From positions 80,133 to 144,132 of the forward strand of contig NZ_CP054919.1 in NCBI RefSeq assembly GCF_013364235.1: a stretch of DNA of 64,000 nt, read 5' to 3'. This document shows, piece after piece, positions 32,515 to 40,836 of the stretch (the first letter of the stretch is position 1; each line of letters opens with the position of its first letter). The notes beneath the pieces were generated by a model. That model worked only from the letters and a program-made list of their open reading frames with translations, searched no databases and was not told the origin of the DNA. The stretch is from Kitasatospora sp. NA04385 (lineage in GTDB: Bacteria; Actinomycetota; Actinomycetes; Streptomycetales; Streptomycetaceae). Position numbers and translations under genes: made by a program.

Positions 32515-33198
32515 TCAGGCGCCGGCGCCGTAGCGGCCGAGGTGCCGCTCCAGGCTGAGTTCGAGGTGCTCGCGCATGGCCGCCTCGGCCCGGACGGGGT
32601 CGCGCCGGAGCACCGCGCGCAGGATCCGGCCGTGCTCCACGGCCGTGGCGGGGCCGCCGCCGGTGACCGGGCTGAGGCGGAAGAGGTGCAGGTGGGTGTG
32701 CAGCCGCTCCACCGCGGCGGCGAGCATGGTGCGCCCCGAGGCGGCGGCGAGGGCGTCGTGGAACCGCTGGTCCAGCACCATGAAGCGGCCGTAGACGGCG
32801 TAACCGCGCCCCTGGTCCGGCATGCCCTGCATCTCCTCCACCAGGGCCTCGATCCGGTCCAGGGCGTCGTCGTCGACCAGTTCGGCGGCCAGGGCGGCGG
32901 CTCGGGGCTCCAGCAGCAGGCGCATCTCGAAGAGTTCCCGCACGCCCCGCCGGTCCAGCAGCTCGGTGGCGCGGTAGCCCGCCAGGGAGCGCTTGACGAC
33001 CAGGCCGTCCGACTCCAGGCGGGCCAGCGCCTCGCGCACCGGGGTGGCGGACACCCCGAGCAACCGGGACAGCGACTCGATGCCGACCCGCGCACCGGGC
33101 TCGATCACGTGGTCCATCACCATGGCCTTCACGGCCTCGTAGACGCTGTCCCCCACCATCCCGCGTCTGGCCGTCGGCCCCACGATGTCCGCCGTCAT
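32515..33198 (-). CDS. GntR-family regulator, FCD subfamily, probable fucose-regulon repressor
   Basis: The 227-residue protein has a winged helix (GIESLSRLLGVSATPVREAL) and an FCD domain (LDQRFHDAL, EHGRILRAVL, MREHLELS). It is closely related to the regulator at 40837 (same motifs, roughly 60 % identical by eye). The ATG follows AGGGGGG. Its own promoter carries GAATC-CTATCT-GATTC, and a nearly identical site lies before the divergent binding-protein gene at 33427. This indicates autoregulation and control of the RbsABC-like importer operon. Confidence 0.85.
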   Translation of the reverse strand: MTADIVGPTARRGMVGDSVYEAVKAMVMDHVIEPGARVGIESLSRLLGVSATPVREALARLESDGLVVKRSLAGYRATELLDRRGVRELFEMRLLLEPRAAALAAELVDDDALDRIEALVEEMQGMPDQGRGYAVYGRFMVLDQRFHDALAAASGRTMLAAAVERLHTHLHLFRLSPVTGGGPATAVEHGRILRAVLRRDPVRAEAAMREHLELSLERHLGRYGAGA

Positions 33199-33218
33199 GA
33201 CACCCCCCTTCAGGTCAA

Positions 33219-33234
33219 GAATCCTATCTGATTC
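33219..33234. promoter_or_regulatory. Operator GAATCCTATCTGATTC before GntR gene
   Basis: Perfect 5-base inverted arms (GAATC/GATTC) with a 6-base core, 21 bases upstream of the minus-strand start at 33198. TAGGAT on the minus strand, inside the core, is a possible -10 box. Confidence 0.7.
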
Positions 33235-33394
33235 AACACGATTCAGCCCCGGCGCGCTACCCGCCACGAGGGCGCCGGCCGACCCGAAGCCGACCGGGCC
33301 AGTGGATCGAGGTGGAACGATGCCCGTTTTTCTCAAGCACTTGGTGCACGGGTCTTGACGGGGCACCCTCCACTCCCACAGCATCACGGCAGCA

Positions 33395-33410
33395 GAATCC
33401 TATCTGATTT
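33395..33410. promoter_or_regulatory. Operator GAATCCTATCTGATTT before binding-protein gene
   Basis: This is identical in 15 of 16 bases to the site at 33219-33234 and in the same orientation. It lies 17 bases upstream of the ATG at 33427, overlapping the ribosome binding region. A TTGACG box at 33355-33360 may be the -35 element. Confidence 0.7.
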
Positions 33411-33426
33411 GAGTGGGGCAATCGCC

Positions 33427-34515
33427 ATGACCTTCCGTAGATCCGCGGTGTCCGCCGCCGCCGCCCTCACCCTGCTGGCCCTCGCCTCGACGGCCTGCAC
33501 CGTGAAGTCCGCCGACACCTCCGCCCCGACCGGCGGCGCGGCCACCCACGGCGGCAAGGGCTCCGCCGAACTCGCCGACGGCTCCAAGACCAAGATCGCC
33601 CTGGTGCCCGGCGGCGCCCACCCCTACTTCCAGCCGTGGAAGCAGGCCGGGGCCGACGCCGAGAAGTCCCTCGGACTGGGCGACGTCACCTACGACGAGA
33701 CCTCCGAGTGGGACCAGCAGAAGCAGAACAACCTGCTCTCGACGCTCGCCGCCCGCGGCTACAACGCCTTCGGCGTCTTCGGCGTCTCGCCCACCGACAT
33801 CAACACCACCTTCGCCGACCTCAAGTCGCAGGGCTTCGCCGTGGCGTCGCTCGCCTCCTGCCCCGCCGGCGGCAAGAACGAGGCCGACTTCTGCCTCTCC
33901 ACCGACGTCGAGGTCGCCGCCTACAAGGCCGCCCAGGCCACCATCGAGGCGATGGGCGGCCAGGGCACGCTCGTCCACCTGACCGGCAACAACGTCGACG
34001 CCAACACGCAGCTGCGGATCAAGGGCGTGCAGAAGGCCGTGCAGGAGACCGGCGGCAAGGTGACCCTGCTGCAGACCACCACCGACATCGACAAGGACCT
34101 CCAGACCGCGCAGAAGGCGGTGGCCGACCTGCTGGCCGCCAAGGGCGACCAGATCCAGGGCATCGTCTCGACCGCGTACAACCCGGCGGTCGCCGCCGCC
34201 GAGGCCGTCCACGAGTCCGGCGCGAAGGTCAAGGTGGTGGCGATCGACGACGACGCCAAGATCCTCTCCGCGATCAAGGACGGCTCGGTGAGCGCCACCG
34301 TCGTGCAGAACCCGGTGGGCCAGGCGAAGATCGGCGCCTGGGCGCTCGCGCTGCTGCAGAGCAAGCAGTGCGCGATGGCCGAGCCCGGCAAGGTCGTCGA
34401 CTCGGGCTCCTTCGTCGTCACCAAGGAGAACGTCGACACCTACGACGAGGCGCGCAAGGCCAAGACCGCGGAGCTGAAGAAGCAGTTCGCCGACGAGTAC
34501 CTCTCCTGCGGCTGA
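33427..34515 (+). CDS. Sugar-binding lipoprotein, RbsB-like (CUT2 family)
   Basis: The 362-residue protein has a lipoprotein signal (LALASTACTVKS, Cys near residue 24) and the periplasmic-binding-protein type 1 fold. It opens KIALVPGGAHPYFQPWKQAG, with the hinge segment LVHLTGNNVDANTQLRIKG and the second-domain IVSTAYNPAVAAAEAV. It supplies monosaccharide to the two RbsC-like permeases and double-ATPase encoded downstream. Operators of the adjacent GntR regulator lie immediately upstream. L-fucose or a related 6-deoxyhexose is the likely ligand from operon content. Confidence 0.87.
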   Translation: MTFRRSAVSAAAALTLLALASTACTVKSADTSAPTGGAATHGGKGSAELADGSKTKIALVPGGAHPYFQPWKQAGADAEKSLGLGDVTYDETSEWDQQKQNNLLSTLAARGYNAFGVFGVSPTDINTTFADLKSQGFAVASLASCPAGGKNEADFCLSTDVEVAAYKAAQATIEAMGGQGTLVHLTGNNVDANTQLRIKGVQKAVQETGGKVTLLQTTTDIDKDLQTAQKAVADLLAAKGDQIQGIVSTAYNPAVAAAEAVHESGAKVKVVAIDDDAKILSAIKDGSVSATVVQNPVGQAKIGAWALALLQSKQCAMAEPGKVVDSGSFVVTKENVDTYDEARKAKTAELKKQFADEYLSCG

Positions 34516-34552
34516 CCCTCCCGGCACGACGACAGAAAGTCGGCACACACGC

Positions 34553-35641
34553 ATGACCATCATCACGAGCGCGACGGCCCTGCTGGCCGACATCGCGGTG
34601 GAGACCGACCGCACCGACGCGGTGCAGTCGTTCGTCAAGCAGGAGACGATCCTCGTCACCCTGACCACCACCGACGGCCTCGCGGGCACCGGCTACGCCT
34701 ACACGATCGGCACCGGCGGCAGCTCCGTCCTGGCGCTGCTGCGCGACCACCTGCTGCCGCTGCTGGCCGGGAAGGACGCCCGCAACGTCGAGGGGCTCTG
34801 GCAGGGGCTGTTCGGCCTGACCCGCGCCACCACCACCGGCGCCATCACCTCGCTCGCCCTCGCCGCGATCGACACCGCGCTGTGGGACCTGCGCTGCAAG
34901 CGGGCCGGCGAGCCGCTGTGGCGGCTGGCCGGCGGCCACCGCCGGGAGATCCCGGTCTACGACACCGAGGGCGGCTGGCTGCACCTCGGCACCGACGAAC
35001 TGGTGAAGTCGGCCCTGGCCGCGCAGGCCGCGCAGTTCTCCGGCGTCAAGATCAAGGTCGGCAAGCCGCGCGCCGCCGAGGACGCCGAGCGCCTGCGCGC
35101 CGTGCGCGAGGCGGTGGGGCCCGGCCTGCACCTCATGACCGACGCGAACCAGTCGCAGTCGCTCTCCTCCGCCGTCCGGCTCGCCGCCGCCCTCGAACCG
35201 TACGACCCGTACTGGCTGGAGGAGCCGATGCCCGCCGACGACGTCAGCGGGCACGCGCGGCTCGCCCGCTCGACGGCGGTGCCGATCGCGGTCGGCGAGT
35301 CGATGTACGCGCCGATGCAGTTCCGCAACTACCTGGAGCGGGGCGCCGCCTCGATCGTGCAGGTCGACGTGGCCCGGGTCGGCGGCATCACCCCGTGGCT
35401 GAAGGTGGCCCACCTGGCGGAGGCCTTCAACGTCGAGGTGTGCCCGCACTTCCTGATGGAGCTGCACGTCAGCCTGGTCGCCGCCGTCCCCAACGGCGCG
35501 TACGTGGAGTACATCCCGCAGCTGCGCGCGGTCACCCGCACCGAGCTGACCGTCCGGGACGGGCTGGCCGTCGCCCCGGACGAGCCCGGCATCGGGATCG
35601 ACTGGGACCTGGACGCCCTCGACCTGCGGAGGGTGGCGTGA
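34553..35641 (+). CDS. Enolase-superfamily dehydratase, candidate L-fuconate-type dehydratase
   Basis: The 362-residue mandelate-racemase-group enzyme has KxK in GVKIKVGK (K166, K168), metal ligands D197 (TDAN), E223 (EEP) and E249 (GES), and a His in CPHFLMELH (H299). It would dehydrate an aldonate to a 2-keto-3-deoxy acid. It is embedded between the binding-protein and permease genes and overlaps the next gene by 4 bases, so it handles the imported sugar after oxidation and lactone opening. Known L-fuconate dehydratases are longer (about 440 residues), so the specificity is only proposed. Confidence 0.82.
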   Translation: MTIITSATALLADIAVETDRTDAVQSFVKQETILVTLTTTDGLAGTGYAYTIGTGGSSVLALLRDHLLPLLAGKDARNVEGLWQGLFGLTRATTTGAITSLALAAIDTALWDLRCKRAGEPLWRLAGGHRREIPVYDTEGGWLHLGTDELVKSALAAQAAQFSGVKIKVGKPRAAEDAERLRAVREAVGPGLHLMTDANQSQSLSSAVRLAAALEPYDPYWLEEPMPADDVSGHARLARSTAVPIAVGESMYAPMQFRNYLERGAASIVQVDVARVGGITPWLKVAHLAEAFNVEVCPHFLMELHVSLVAAVPNGAYVEYIPQLRAVTRTELTVRDGLAVAPDEPGIGIDWDLDALDLRRVA

Positions 35642-36714
35642 AGACGGCCGCCACCGCGCCCGGCACCGGGGCGGAGCAGCCCGCCGAGGAGGCCCGGCCC
35701 GCGCACCGGCTGCCGTTCTGGGTCAACCAGCGGCTCGGCCTGCTCGTCCTGGTCGTGGCGCTCGCCGCGCTGTTCGGCACGCTGCGGCCCGCGTTCTTCA
35801 ACGAGAAGCTGGTGCTCTTCCCGCTGCTGCGGGACGTCTGCACGCTCACCGTGGTGGCGCTGGCCCAGCTGACGGTGCTCTCCATCGGGCACATGAACCT
35901 CGCCGTCGGGCGGATGGCCGCCTTCGGCGCGTTCTTCGCCGGGTTCGGCTACGACCGGCTCGGCCTGCCGCTGGTGCTCGGGCTGCTGCTGTGCCTGGCG
36001 GCCGGCTGCGCCGTCGGGGCCGCCACCGGCTGGATCATCGCCCGCACGGGGGTGAACTCCTTCGTCGTGACGCTGGCCGTGGACTTCGTCCTGCTGGGCC
36101 TGGTCTCGCTGCTCTACTCGGCCCTCACCGAGAACGCCGCGTTCACCACCCGCCCCGCCGGGCTGGCGGAACTGCGCTCCGCCTCGCTGGCCGACGTCTG
36201 CCTGGACCGGGTCTGCGGCTCCGCGGCCGTCCCGCAGATCGCCCAGTTCACCCTGCTCGCCCTGCTCGGCCTCGGCTTCCTGTACGCCCGCACCCGGATG
36301 GGCCGCGAACTGCTGCTCACCGGCGCCAACCCGGCCGCCGCCGAACTGTCCGGCATCCCCACCGGCCGCCGGATCGTGCTGGCCCACGCGCTGTCCGGGC
36401 TGCTCGCCGCGCTCGCCGGGTTCACGGCCGCCGTCGGCACCGGCACCTTCCGGGCGTCCATCGGCGACGACTTCATGCTCCCCTCGTTCCTCGGCGCGGT
36501 CCTGGGCGGGACGCTGCTCACCGGCGGCGTCGTCTCCGTCCTCGGCGCCCTGCTCGGCACCTCGCTGGTGAGCGTGATCCGCAAGGGTCTCGACCTGCTC
36601 GGCGTCGGCCTGGAGAGCCTCAACATCTACCTCGGCTGCGTCCTGCTGCTGGCCCTGTCCGCGGACCGGGTGCGCACCGTGGTGTCCTATCGCAAGGTGG
36701 TGCGCTCCACATGA
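35638..36714 (+). CDS. ABC sugar transporter permease, RbsC-like (first)
   Basis: The 358-residue membrane protein has about ten helices and the family motifs GHMNLAVGRMAAFGAF and TGANPAAAELSGIPTGR. It is coupled by GTGA overlap to the dehydratase and by ATGA to the second permease. Two non-identical permeases suggest a heterodimeric channel, as in some CUT2 systems. Confidence 0.87.
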   Translation: MKTAATAPGTGAEQPAEEARPAHRLPFWVNQRLGLLVLVVALAALFGTLRPAFFNEKLVLFPLLRDVCTLTVVALAQLTVLSIGHMNLAVGRMAAFGAFFAGFGYDRLGLPLVLGLLLCLAAGCAVGAATGWIIARTGVNSFVVTLAVDFVLLGLVSLLYSALTENAAFTTRPAGLAELRSASLADVCLDRVCGSAAVPQIAQFTLLALLGLGFLYARTRMGRELLLTGANPAAAELSGIPTGRRIVLAHALSGLLAALAGFTAAVGTGTFRASIGDDFMLPSFLGAVLGGTLLTGGVVSVLGALLGTSLVSVIRKGLDLLGVGLESLNIYLGCVLLLALSADRVRTVVSYRKVVRST

Positions 36715-37814
36715 CCGTGTTCCAGGGGCGCGGGGCGGCCGCCCTGCCCGCGCTGCGCCGCTTCTCCCGTTCCACCACGACGACGCTGCTGGGCGTGGTG
36801 CTCGTCGGCTACGCCGCCCTCGGCGTCACGTCCTCGGGCACCTTCTTCGAAGGGCCCTCCGTCCGGACGTTCCTGCAGTACCTCGCCACCCCCGTCCTGA
36901 TCGGGCTGGCCCAGATGGTGGCCCTGTGCGTCGGGCAGCTCAACCTGGCCGTGGGCGCGCTGGGCGGCTTCACCGCCTGCCTGATGGGCGTGCTGATGGC
37001 CGACAGCGGCGTGCCCGCCGGCCTCGCCGTGCTGATCGGCGTGCTGACCGCCACCCTGATCGGGCTGGGGACGGGCGTGTTCGTGGTCGCCACCCGGATC
37101 AACGGGTTCATCGTCACGCTCGGCGTCATGACCATCCTGCTCGGGGCGCAGTACCGGCTCTCCGGGACGCGCACGGTCGACGGCTACTCGCCCGGCCTGC
37201 GCGACCTCGGCCGGGCCGCCCCGCTGAACGTCCCGCTGGTCTTCGTGACGGCGCTCGCCGCGGCCGCGCTGCTCGCCGCGTTCATGTACCGCACCGTCCC
37301 GGGACGGCGGCTGCTGGCCGCCGGCGGCAACCCGCTCGCGGCCCGGCTGTCGGGGATCTCCACCGACCGGCAGATCGTGCTCGCGCACACCCTGTCCGGG
37401 CTGCTCGTCGGCATCGCCGCGCTGACCGCCACCGCCTCGCTGCCCGGCGTCAACCGCAGCGTCGGCGGCGACTGGCTGCTGCCCAGCTTCGCGGCCCCCA
37501 TCATCGGCGGCGTCGCGCTGACCGGCGGCTCGGTGGCGGTCCTCGGGACGGTGCTGGCGGCGTTCGTGATGCGCCTGATCGACACCGCCCGGGCGCAGTA
37601 CTCGCTCGACCCGAGCTGGGTGAACTTCCTGATCGGGCTGGTCGTGCTCGGCACCGTGGTCGGCGGCCGGGTCCACCAGGCCCGCGTCGCCCAGCGGGGG
37701 AAGGAGCCCTCGGGCGCTCCGCCCGCTCCGCCCGCACCGTCCGCACCGCCCGCACCGCCCGCACCGCCCGCGTCCGCCGGCGGCACCCTGCCGCAGACGG
37801 GAGGCGCACGATGA
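36711..37814 (+). CDS. ABC sugar transporter permease, RbsC-like (second)
   Basis: The 367-residue membrane protein is homologous to the first permease (GQLNLAVGALGGFTA, AAGGNPLAARLSGIST). The last 40 residues are a cytoplasmic Pro/Ala tail with PPAPPAP repeats, encoded by an imperfect GCACCGCCC tandem repeat at about 37720-37770, which is unusual for the family. It overlaps the ATPase gene by 4 bases. Confidence 0.86.
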   Translation: MTVFQGRGAAALPALRRFSRSTTTTLLGVVLVGYAALGVTSSGTFFEGPSVRTFLQYLATPVLIGLAQMVALCVGQLNLAVGALGGFTACLMGVLMADSGVPAGLAVLIGVLTATLIGLGTGVFVVATRINGFIVTLGVMTILLGAQYRLSGTRTVDGYSPGLRDLGRAAPLNVPLVFVTALAAAALLAAFMYRTVPGRRLLAAGGNPLAARLSGISTDRQIVLAHTLSGLLVGIAALTATASLPGVNRSVGGDWLLPSFAAPIIGGVALTGGSVAVLGTVLAAFVMRLIDTARAQYSLDPSWVNFLIGLVVLGTVVGGRVHQARVAQRGKEPSGAPPAPPAPSAPPAPPAPPASAGGTLPQTGGAR

Positions 37815-39370
37815 GCGGGTCCGGGTCGCAGGACGTCCTGCTGGAGTGCGAGGACGTCGTCAAGGTCTTTCCGGGCGTGCGCGCCCTCGACGGCGTCCGG
37901 CTGCGGCTGACCGCCGGCTCCGTGCACGCCCTGCTGGGCGAGAACGGCGCGGGGAAGTCCACCCTGATCAAGGTGATCACCGGCGTGCACCCGCCCGACG
38001 GCGGCCGGCTCCTGCGGGACGGGCGGGAGCTGCGCCCGCGCTCGCCCCTGGAGGCCGCCCGCGCCGGCATCGGCGTCGTCCACCAGGAGCGCAACCTGAT
38101 CCCCGGCTTCTCGGTCGCGGAGAACATCACCCTGCAGGACCCGCCCTCGCGCCGGGGCCTGATCGACCGCGAGGCGATGACCGCCCCGGCCCTGCGCTGC
38201 CTGTCCGAACTGGGGCTGGACCTCGACCCGCACCTCCCGGTGCGGGAGCTGTCGGTGGCCCAGCAGCAGCTGGTGGAGATCGCCAAGGCGCTGCACACCG
38301 AGAGCCGGGTGCTGCTGCTCGACGAGCCGACCGCCTCGCTCTCGCCGCAGGAGGCCGAGCACCTCTTCGAGGTGGTGCGGCGGCTCACCGCCCGCGGGAC
38401 GTGCGTGGTCTTCGTCAGCCACAAGCTGGAGGAGGTCTTCGCGATCTGCGACACCGTCACCGTCCTGCGCGACGGCCGCTCGGTGCTGGAGTCGGCGCCG
38501 CTCGCCGAGCACACCCAGGACGAGGTGGTCGCCCTCATGGTCGGCCGCGCCCACACGGTGGCGGACATGACCCCGCGCACCGTGGACGCCTCCGCCGCCC
38601 CGGCACTCTCGCTCGCCGGGCTCTCGACGGCCGCGGGCCACCGGGACGTCTCGCTGGACGTCCGCCCGGGCGAGATCGTCGGGCTCTACGGCTTGGTCGG
38701 GGCCGGCCGCAGCGAGCTGGTCAAGGCCGTCCTCGGCCTCGACCGCGTCACCGGCGGGGAGATCCGGGTGTACGGCGAGGTCGCGAGGATCGGCTCCCCG
38801 CGCCAGGCGCTGCACCGGTACGGCATCGGCTACCTGACCGAGAACCGCAAGGAGGAGGGCGTCTTCCTGGAGCAGCCCATCCACCGCAACATCACCGTGA
38901 CGGTGTGGAAGAAGCTGGCGAAGGCCCTCGGTTACGTCTCCTCCCGCAAGGAGCGGGAGGTCGCGCAGGACCTGGTGGACCGGCTCGGCATCCGGATCTC
39001 CGGCCTGGAGCAGAACGCCGGCGAGCTGTCCGGCGGCAACCAGCAGAAGGTGAGCCTGGCGAAGTGGCTGGCGGCCGACACCCGGCTGCTGATCGTGGAC
39101 GAGCCGACCGTCGGCGTGGACGTGCGCACCAAGCACGCGTTCCACGAGCTGATCTGGGAGCTGGCCCGCGGCGGGCTGCCGATCCTGCTGATCAGCAGCG
39201 ACCTCGCCGAGATGGTCACCCTGGCCGACCGGGTCGTCGTCATGGCGGGCCACCGGGTGCGCGGCGAGGTGGCCAACGACCACGACTACGACCGGATGAG
39301 CGGCCGGATCATCCGCGTCATCCACGACCGCCCGGCTCCGGCCGGCGCTGCGAAGGGAGCGGCCTCGTGA
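37811..39370 (+). CDS. Sugar ABC transporter ATP-binding protein, RbsA/MglA-like
   Basis: The 519-residue protein has two fused nucleotide-binding domains. The first shows Walker A GENGAGKST, signature LSVAQQQ and Walker B VLLLDEPTAS. The second has the degenerate Walker A GLVGAGRSE, signature ELSGGNQQK and Walker B LIVDEPTVGVD, the standard asymmetric CUT2 pattern. It energises the permease pair. It overlaps the mutarotase gene by 4 bases (GTGA). Confidence 0.9.
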   Translation: MSGSGSQDVLLECEDVVKVFPGVRALDGVRLRLTAGSVHALLGENGAGKSTLIKVITGVHPPDGGRLLRDGRELRPRSPLEAARAGIGVVHQERNLIPGFSVAENITLQDPPSRRGLIDREAMTAPALRCLSELGLDLDPHLPVRELSVAQQQLVEIAKALHTESRVLLLDEPTASLSPQEAEHLFEVVRRLTARGTCVVFVSHKLEEVFAICDTVTVLRDGRSVLESAPLAEHTQDEVVALMVGRAHTVADMTPRTVDASAAPALSLAGLSTAAGHRDVSLDVRPGEIVGLYGLVGAGRSELVKAVLGLDRVTGGEIRVYGEVARIGSPRQALHRYGIGYLTENRKEEGVFLEQPIHRNITVTVWKKLAKALGYVSSRKEREVAQDLVDRLGIRISGLEQNAGELSGGNQQKVSLAKWLAADTRLLIVDEPTVGVDVRTKHAFHELIWELARGGLPILLISSDLAEMVTLADRVVVMAGHRVRGEVANDHDYDRMSGRIIRVIHDRPAPAGAAKGAAS

Positions 39371-39690
39371 AGCGCGTCGCGCAGGTCATCGGCCTGCGGC
39401 CCGAGAAGGAGGCGGAGTACCGGGAACTGCACCGGGCCGTCCCCGCGCCGGTCATCGACCGGCTGCGGCGCTCCCACATCGCCAACTACTCGATCCACCT
39501 GTTCGGGGACCGGCTGTTCAGCTACTTCGAGTACCACGGCGACGACCTGGCCGCCGACCTGGCGCTGGTGGCCGAGGACCCGGCCACCCGGGACTGGTGG
39601 CGGCTCACCGCCCCCTGCCAGCGGCCACTGGCCGGGGCCGGGGCCGGCGAGTGGTGGGCGTTGATGGAGCAGGTGTTCCTCATGGAGTAG
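39367..39690 (+). CDS. L-rhamnose/L-fucose mutarotase family protein
   Basis: The 107-residue RhaM-like protein has the opening RVAQVIGLRPEKEAEYRELH (Tyr-X2-His pattern), IANYSIHLFGDRLFSYFEY, the tryptophan pair DWWRLTAPCQ and the terminal QVFLME. It converts between anomers so that the 1-dehydrogenase receives its preferred form. GTG at 39367 overlaps the ATPase gene. As part of the importer operon it supports a 6-deoxyhexose substrate. Confidence 0.84.
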   Translation: MKRVAQVIGLRPEKEAEYRELHRAVPAPVIDRLRRSHIANYSIHLFGDRLFSYFEYHGDDLAADLALVAEDPATRDWWRLTAPCQRPLAGAGAGEWWALMEQVFLME

Positions 39691-39764
39691 GCCGCCGGTC
39701 CGCAGCGCCCCCGAGACCCCAGAGACCCCCGACATCCCCGAGACCACCCCACCAGGAGGACCAC

Positions 39765-39893
39765 GTGAAACCGCTGTGCCCGGACGCGGCCCGGAAGGCC
39801 GGCGTCGGCCGCTTCGGCGCCGGGTGGGAGAGCCTGTGCGCACAGGAGCCGTTCCCGGCCGGTGCGCCGGTGCCCGCGAGGAGGACGACATGA
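39765..39893 (+). CDS. Small ORF, 42 residues, translationally coupled to lactonase
   Basis: GTG at 39765 follows a near-ideal AGGAGGA (39754-39760), and the stop overlaps the ATG of the next gene by 4 bases, as in the rest of the operon. The peptide begins KPLCPDAARKAGVGRFG, contains GWESLCAQEPF and ends in a Pro/Arg tail. It has two Cys and no membrane segment. No family is recognised. It could be a genuine small protein or a leader peptide that couples translation to the lactonase. The nearly perfect signals argue against chance. Confidence 0.55.
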   Translation: MKPLCPDAARKAGVGRFGAGWESLCAQEPFPAGAPVPARRTT

Positions 39894-40765
39894 CCGTGCA
39901 CGACATGACCGTGATCGACGCCCACCACCACCTGTGGGACCTCGCCGTCCGCGACCAGGGGTGGATCGAGGGGCCCGCCCTCGCGCCGCTGCGGCGGTCG
40001 TTCCTGCGGCCCGAGCTGGAGGCGGAGGCGCGCGGTGCCGGGGTGGCGGCCACCGTGCTGGTGCAGACCGTCACCGTGGCCGAGGAGACGCCCGAGTTCC
40101 TCGCCCTGGCCGCGGACAGCTCCCTGATCGGCGCGGTCGTCGGCTGGACCGACCTGACCTCGCCCGGCGTCGCCGACGAGCTGGCCCGGCTGCGCGCGCT
40201 GCCGGGCGGCGGACTGCTGCGCGGCATCCGGCACCAGGTCCAGGGGGAGGCGGACCCGGACTGGCTGACCCGGCCGGAGGTGCTGCGGGGGCTGCGCGCG
40301 GTCGAGGCGGCCGGGCTCGTCTACGACCTGCTGGTCCTGCCGCACCAACTGCCGGCGGCGGTCCGGGCGGCGGCCGCGGTCCCCGGCCTGACCTTCGTCC
40401 TCGACCACCTGGGCAAGCCCCCGATCGCGTCGGGCGCCACCGAGCCGTGGGCCGGGCACATCCGCGAACTGGCCGCGCTGCCGAACACGGTGGGCAAGCT
40501 CTCCGGCCTGGTGACCGAGGCCGACTGGGGGTCGTGGAGCGTGCGCGACCTGAGGCCGTACGCCGACACCGCGCTCGACGCCTTCGGGCCCCGGCGGCTG
40601 ATGTTCGGCTCCGACTGGCCGGTGAGCACGCTGGCGGCGGGCTACGGCGAGGTGGTGTCGGCCACCGGGGAACTCCTCGCCGCGCTCTCCCCCGCCGAGC
40701 GGGAGGAGGTGTGGGCCGGGACCGCCCGGCGGGTCTACCGTCCGACGCCCGCCGCTGGACGGTAG
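39890..40765 (+). CDS. Amidohydrolase-family lactonase, probable L-fuconolactonase
   Basis: The 291-residue TIM-barrel hydrolase of the amidohydrolase-2 family has the metal motif DAHHHLWDL near residue 10, FVLDHLGKPP in mid-barrel and the catalytic Asp in MFGSDWPVS. This branch includes L-fucono- and L-rhamnono-lactonases. The ATG at 39890 is the start of homology and overlaps the small ORF. It opens the lactone made by the aldo/keto reductase. It is the last gene of the importer operon. Its stop codon lies within a 37-base tandem duplication. Confidence 0.83.
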   Translation: MTVHDMTVIDAHHHLWDLAVRDQGWIEGPALAPLRRSFLRPELEAEARGAGVAATVLVQTVTVAEETPEFLALAADSSLIGAVVGWTDLTSPGVADELARLRALPGGGLLRGIRHQVQGEADPDWLTRPEVLRGLRAVEAAGLVYDLLVLPHQLPAAVRAAAAVPGLTFVLDHLGKPPIASGATEPWAGHIRELAALPNTVGKLSGLVTEADWGSWSVRDLRPYADTALDAFGPRRLMFGSDWPVSTLAAGYGEVVSATGELLAALSPAEREEVWAGTARRVYRPTPAAGR

Positions 40766-40817
40766 GCGCCCGGCCCGCCCGACGCCCGCCGCCGGACGGT
40801 AGGCGCCCGGCCCGCCC
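40744..40817. repeat. 37-base tandem duplication across the lactonase stop codon
   Basis: 40744-40780 and 40781-40817 are identical except for one base (CGCTGG against CGCCGG). The first copy contains the last codons and stop of the lactonase; the second is non-coding and runs into a terminator palindrome. The near identity implies a recent duplication. Confidence 0.92.
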
Positions 40818-40836
40818 GCAGCTGCGGGCGGGCCGG
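40807..40836. terminator. Perfect 30-base palindrome, bidirectional terminator
   Basis: CCGGCCCGCCCGCAG followed directly by its reverse complement, ending next to the stop codon of the convergent GntR gene at 40837. A true hairpin would have a small loop around AGCT. Confidence 0.7.

Noticed and set aside
39776..39889. Earlier start for the amidohydrolase giving 38 extra residues
   Set aside because: The extension shows no homology, and ATG 39890 has GAGGAGG upstream and begins with the family metal motif. The earlier signals belong to the small ORF in another frame.
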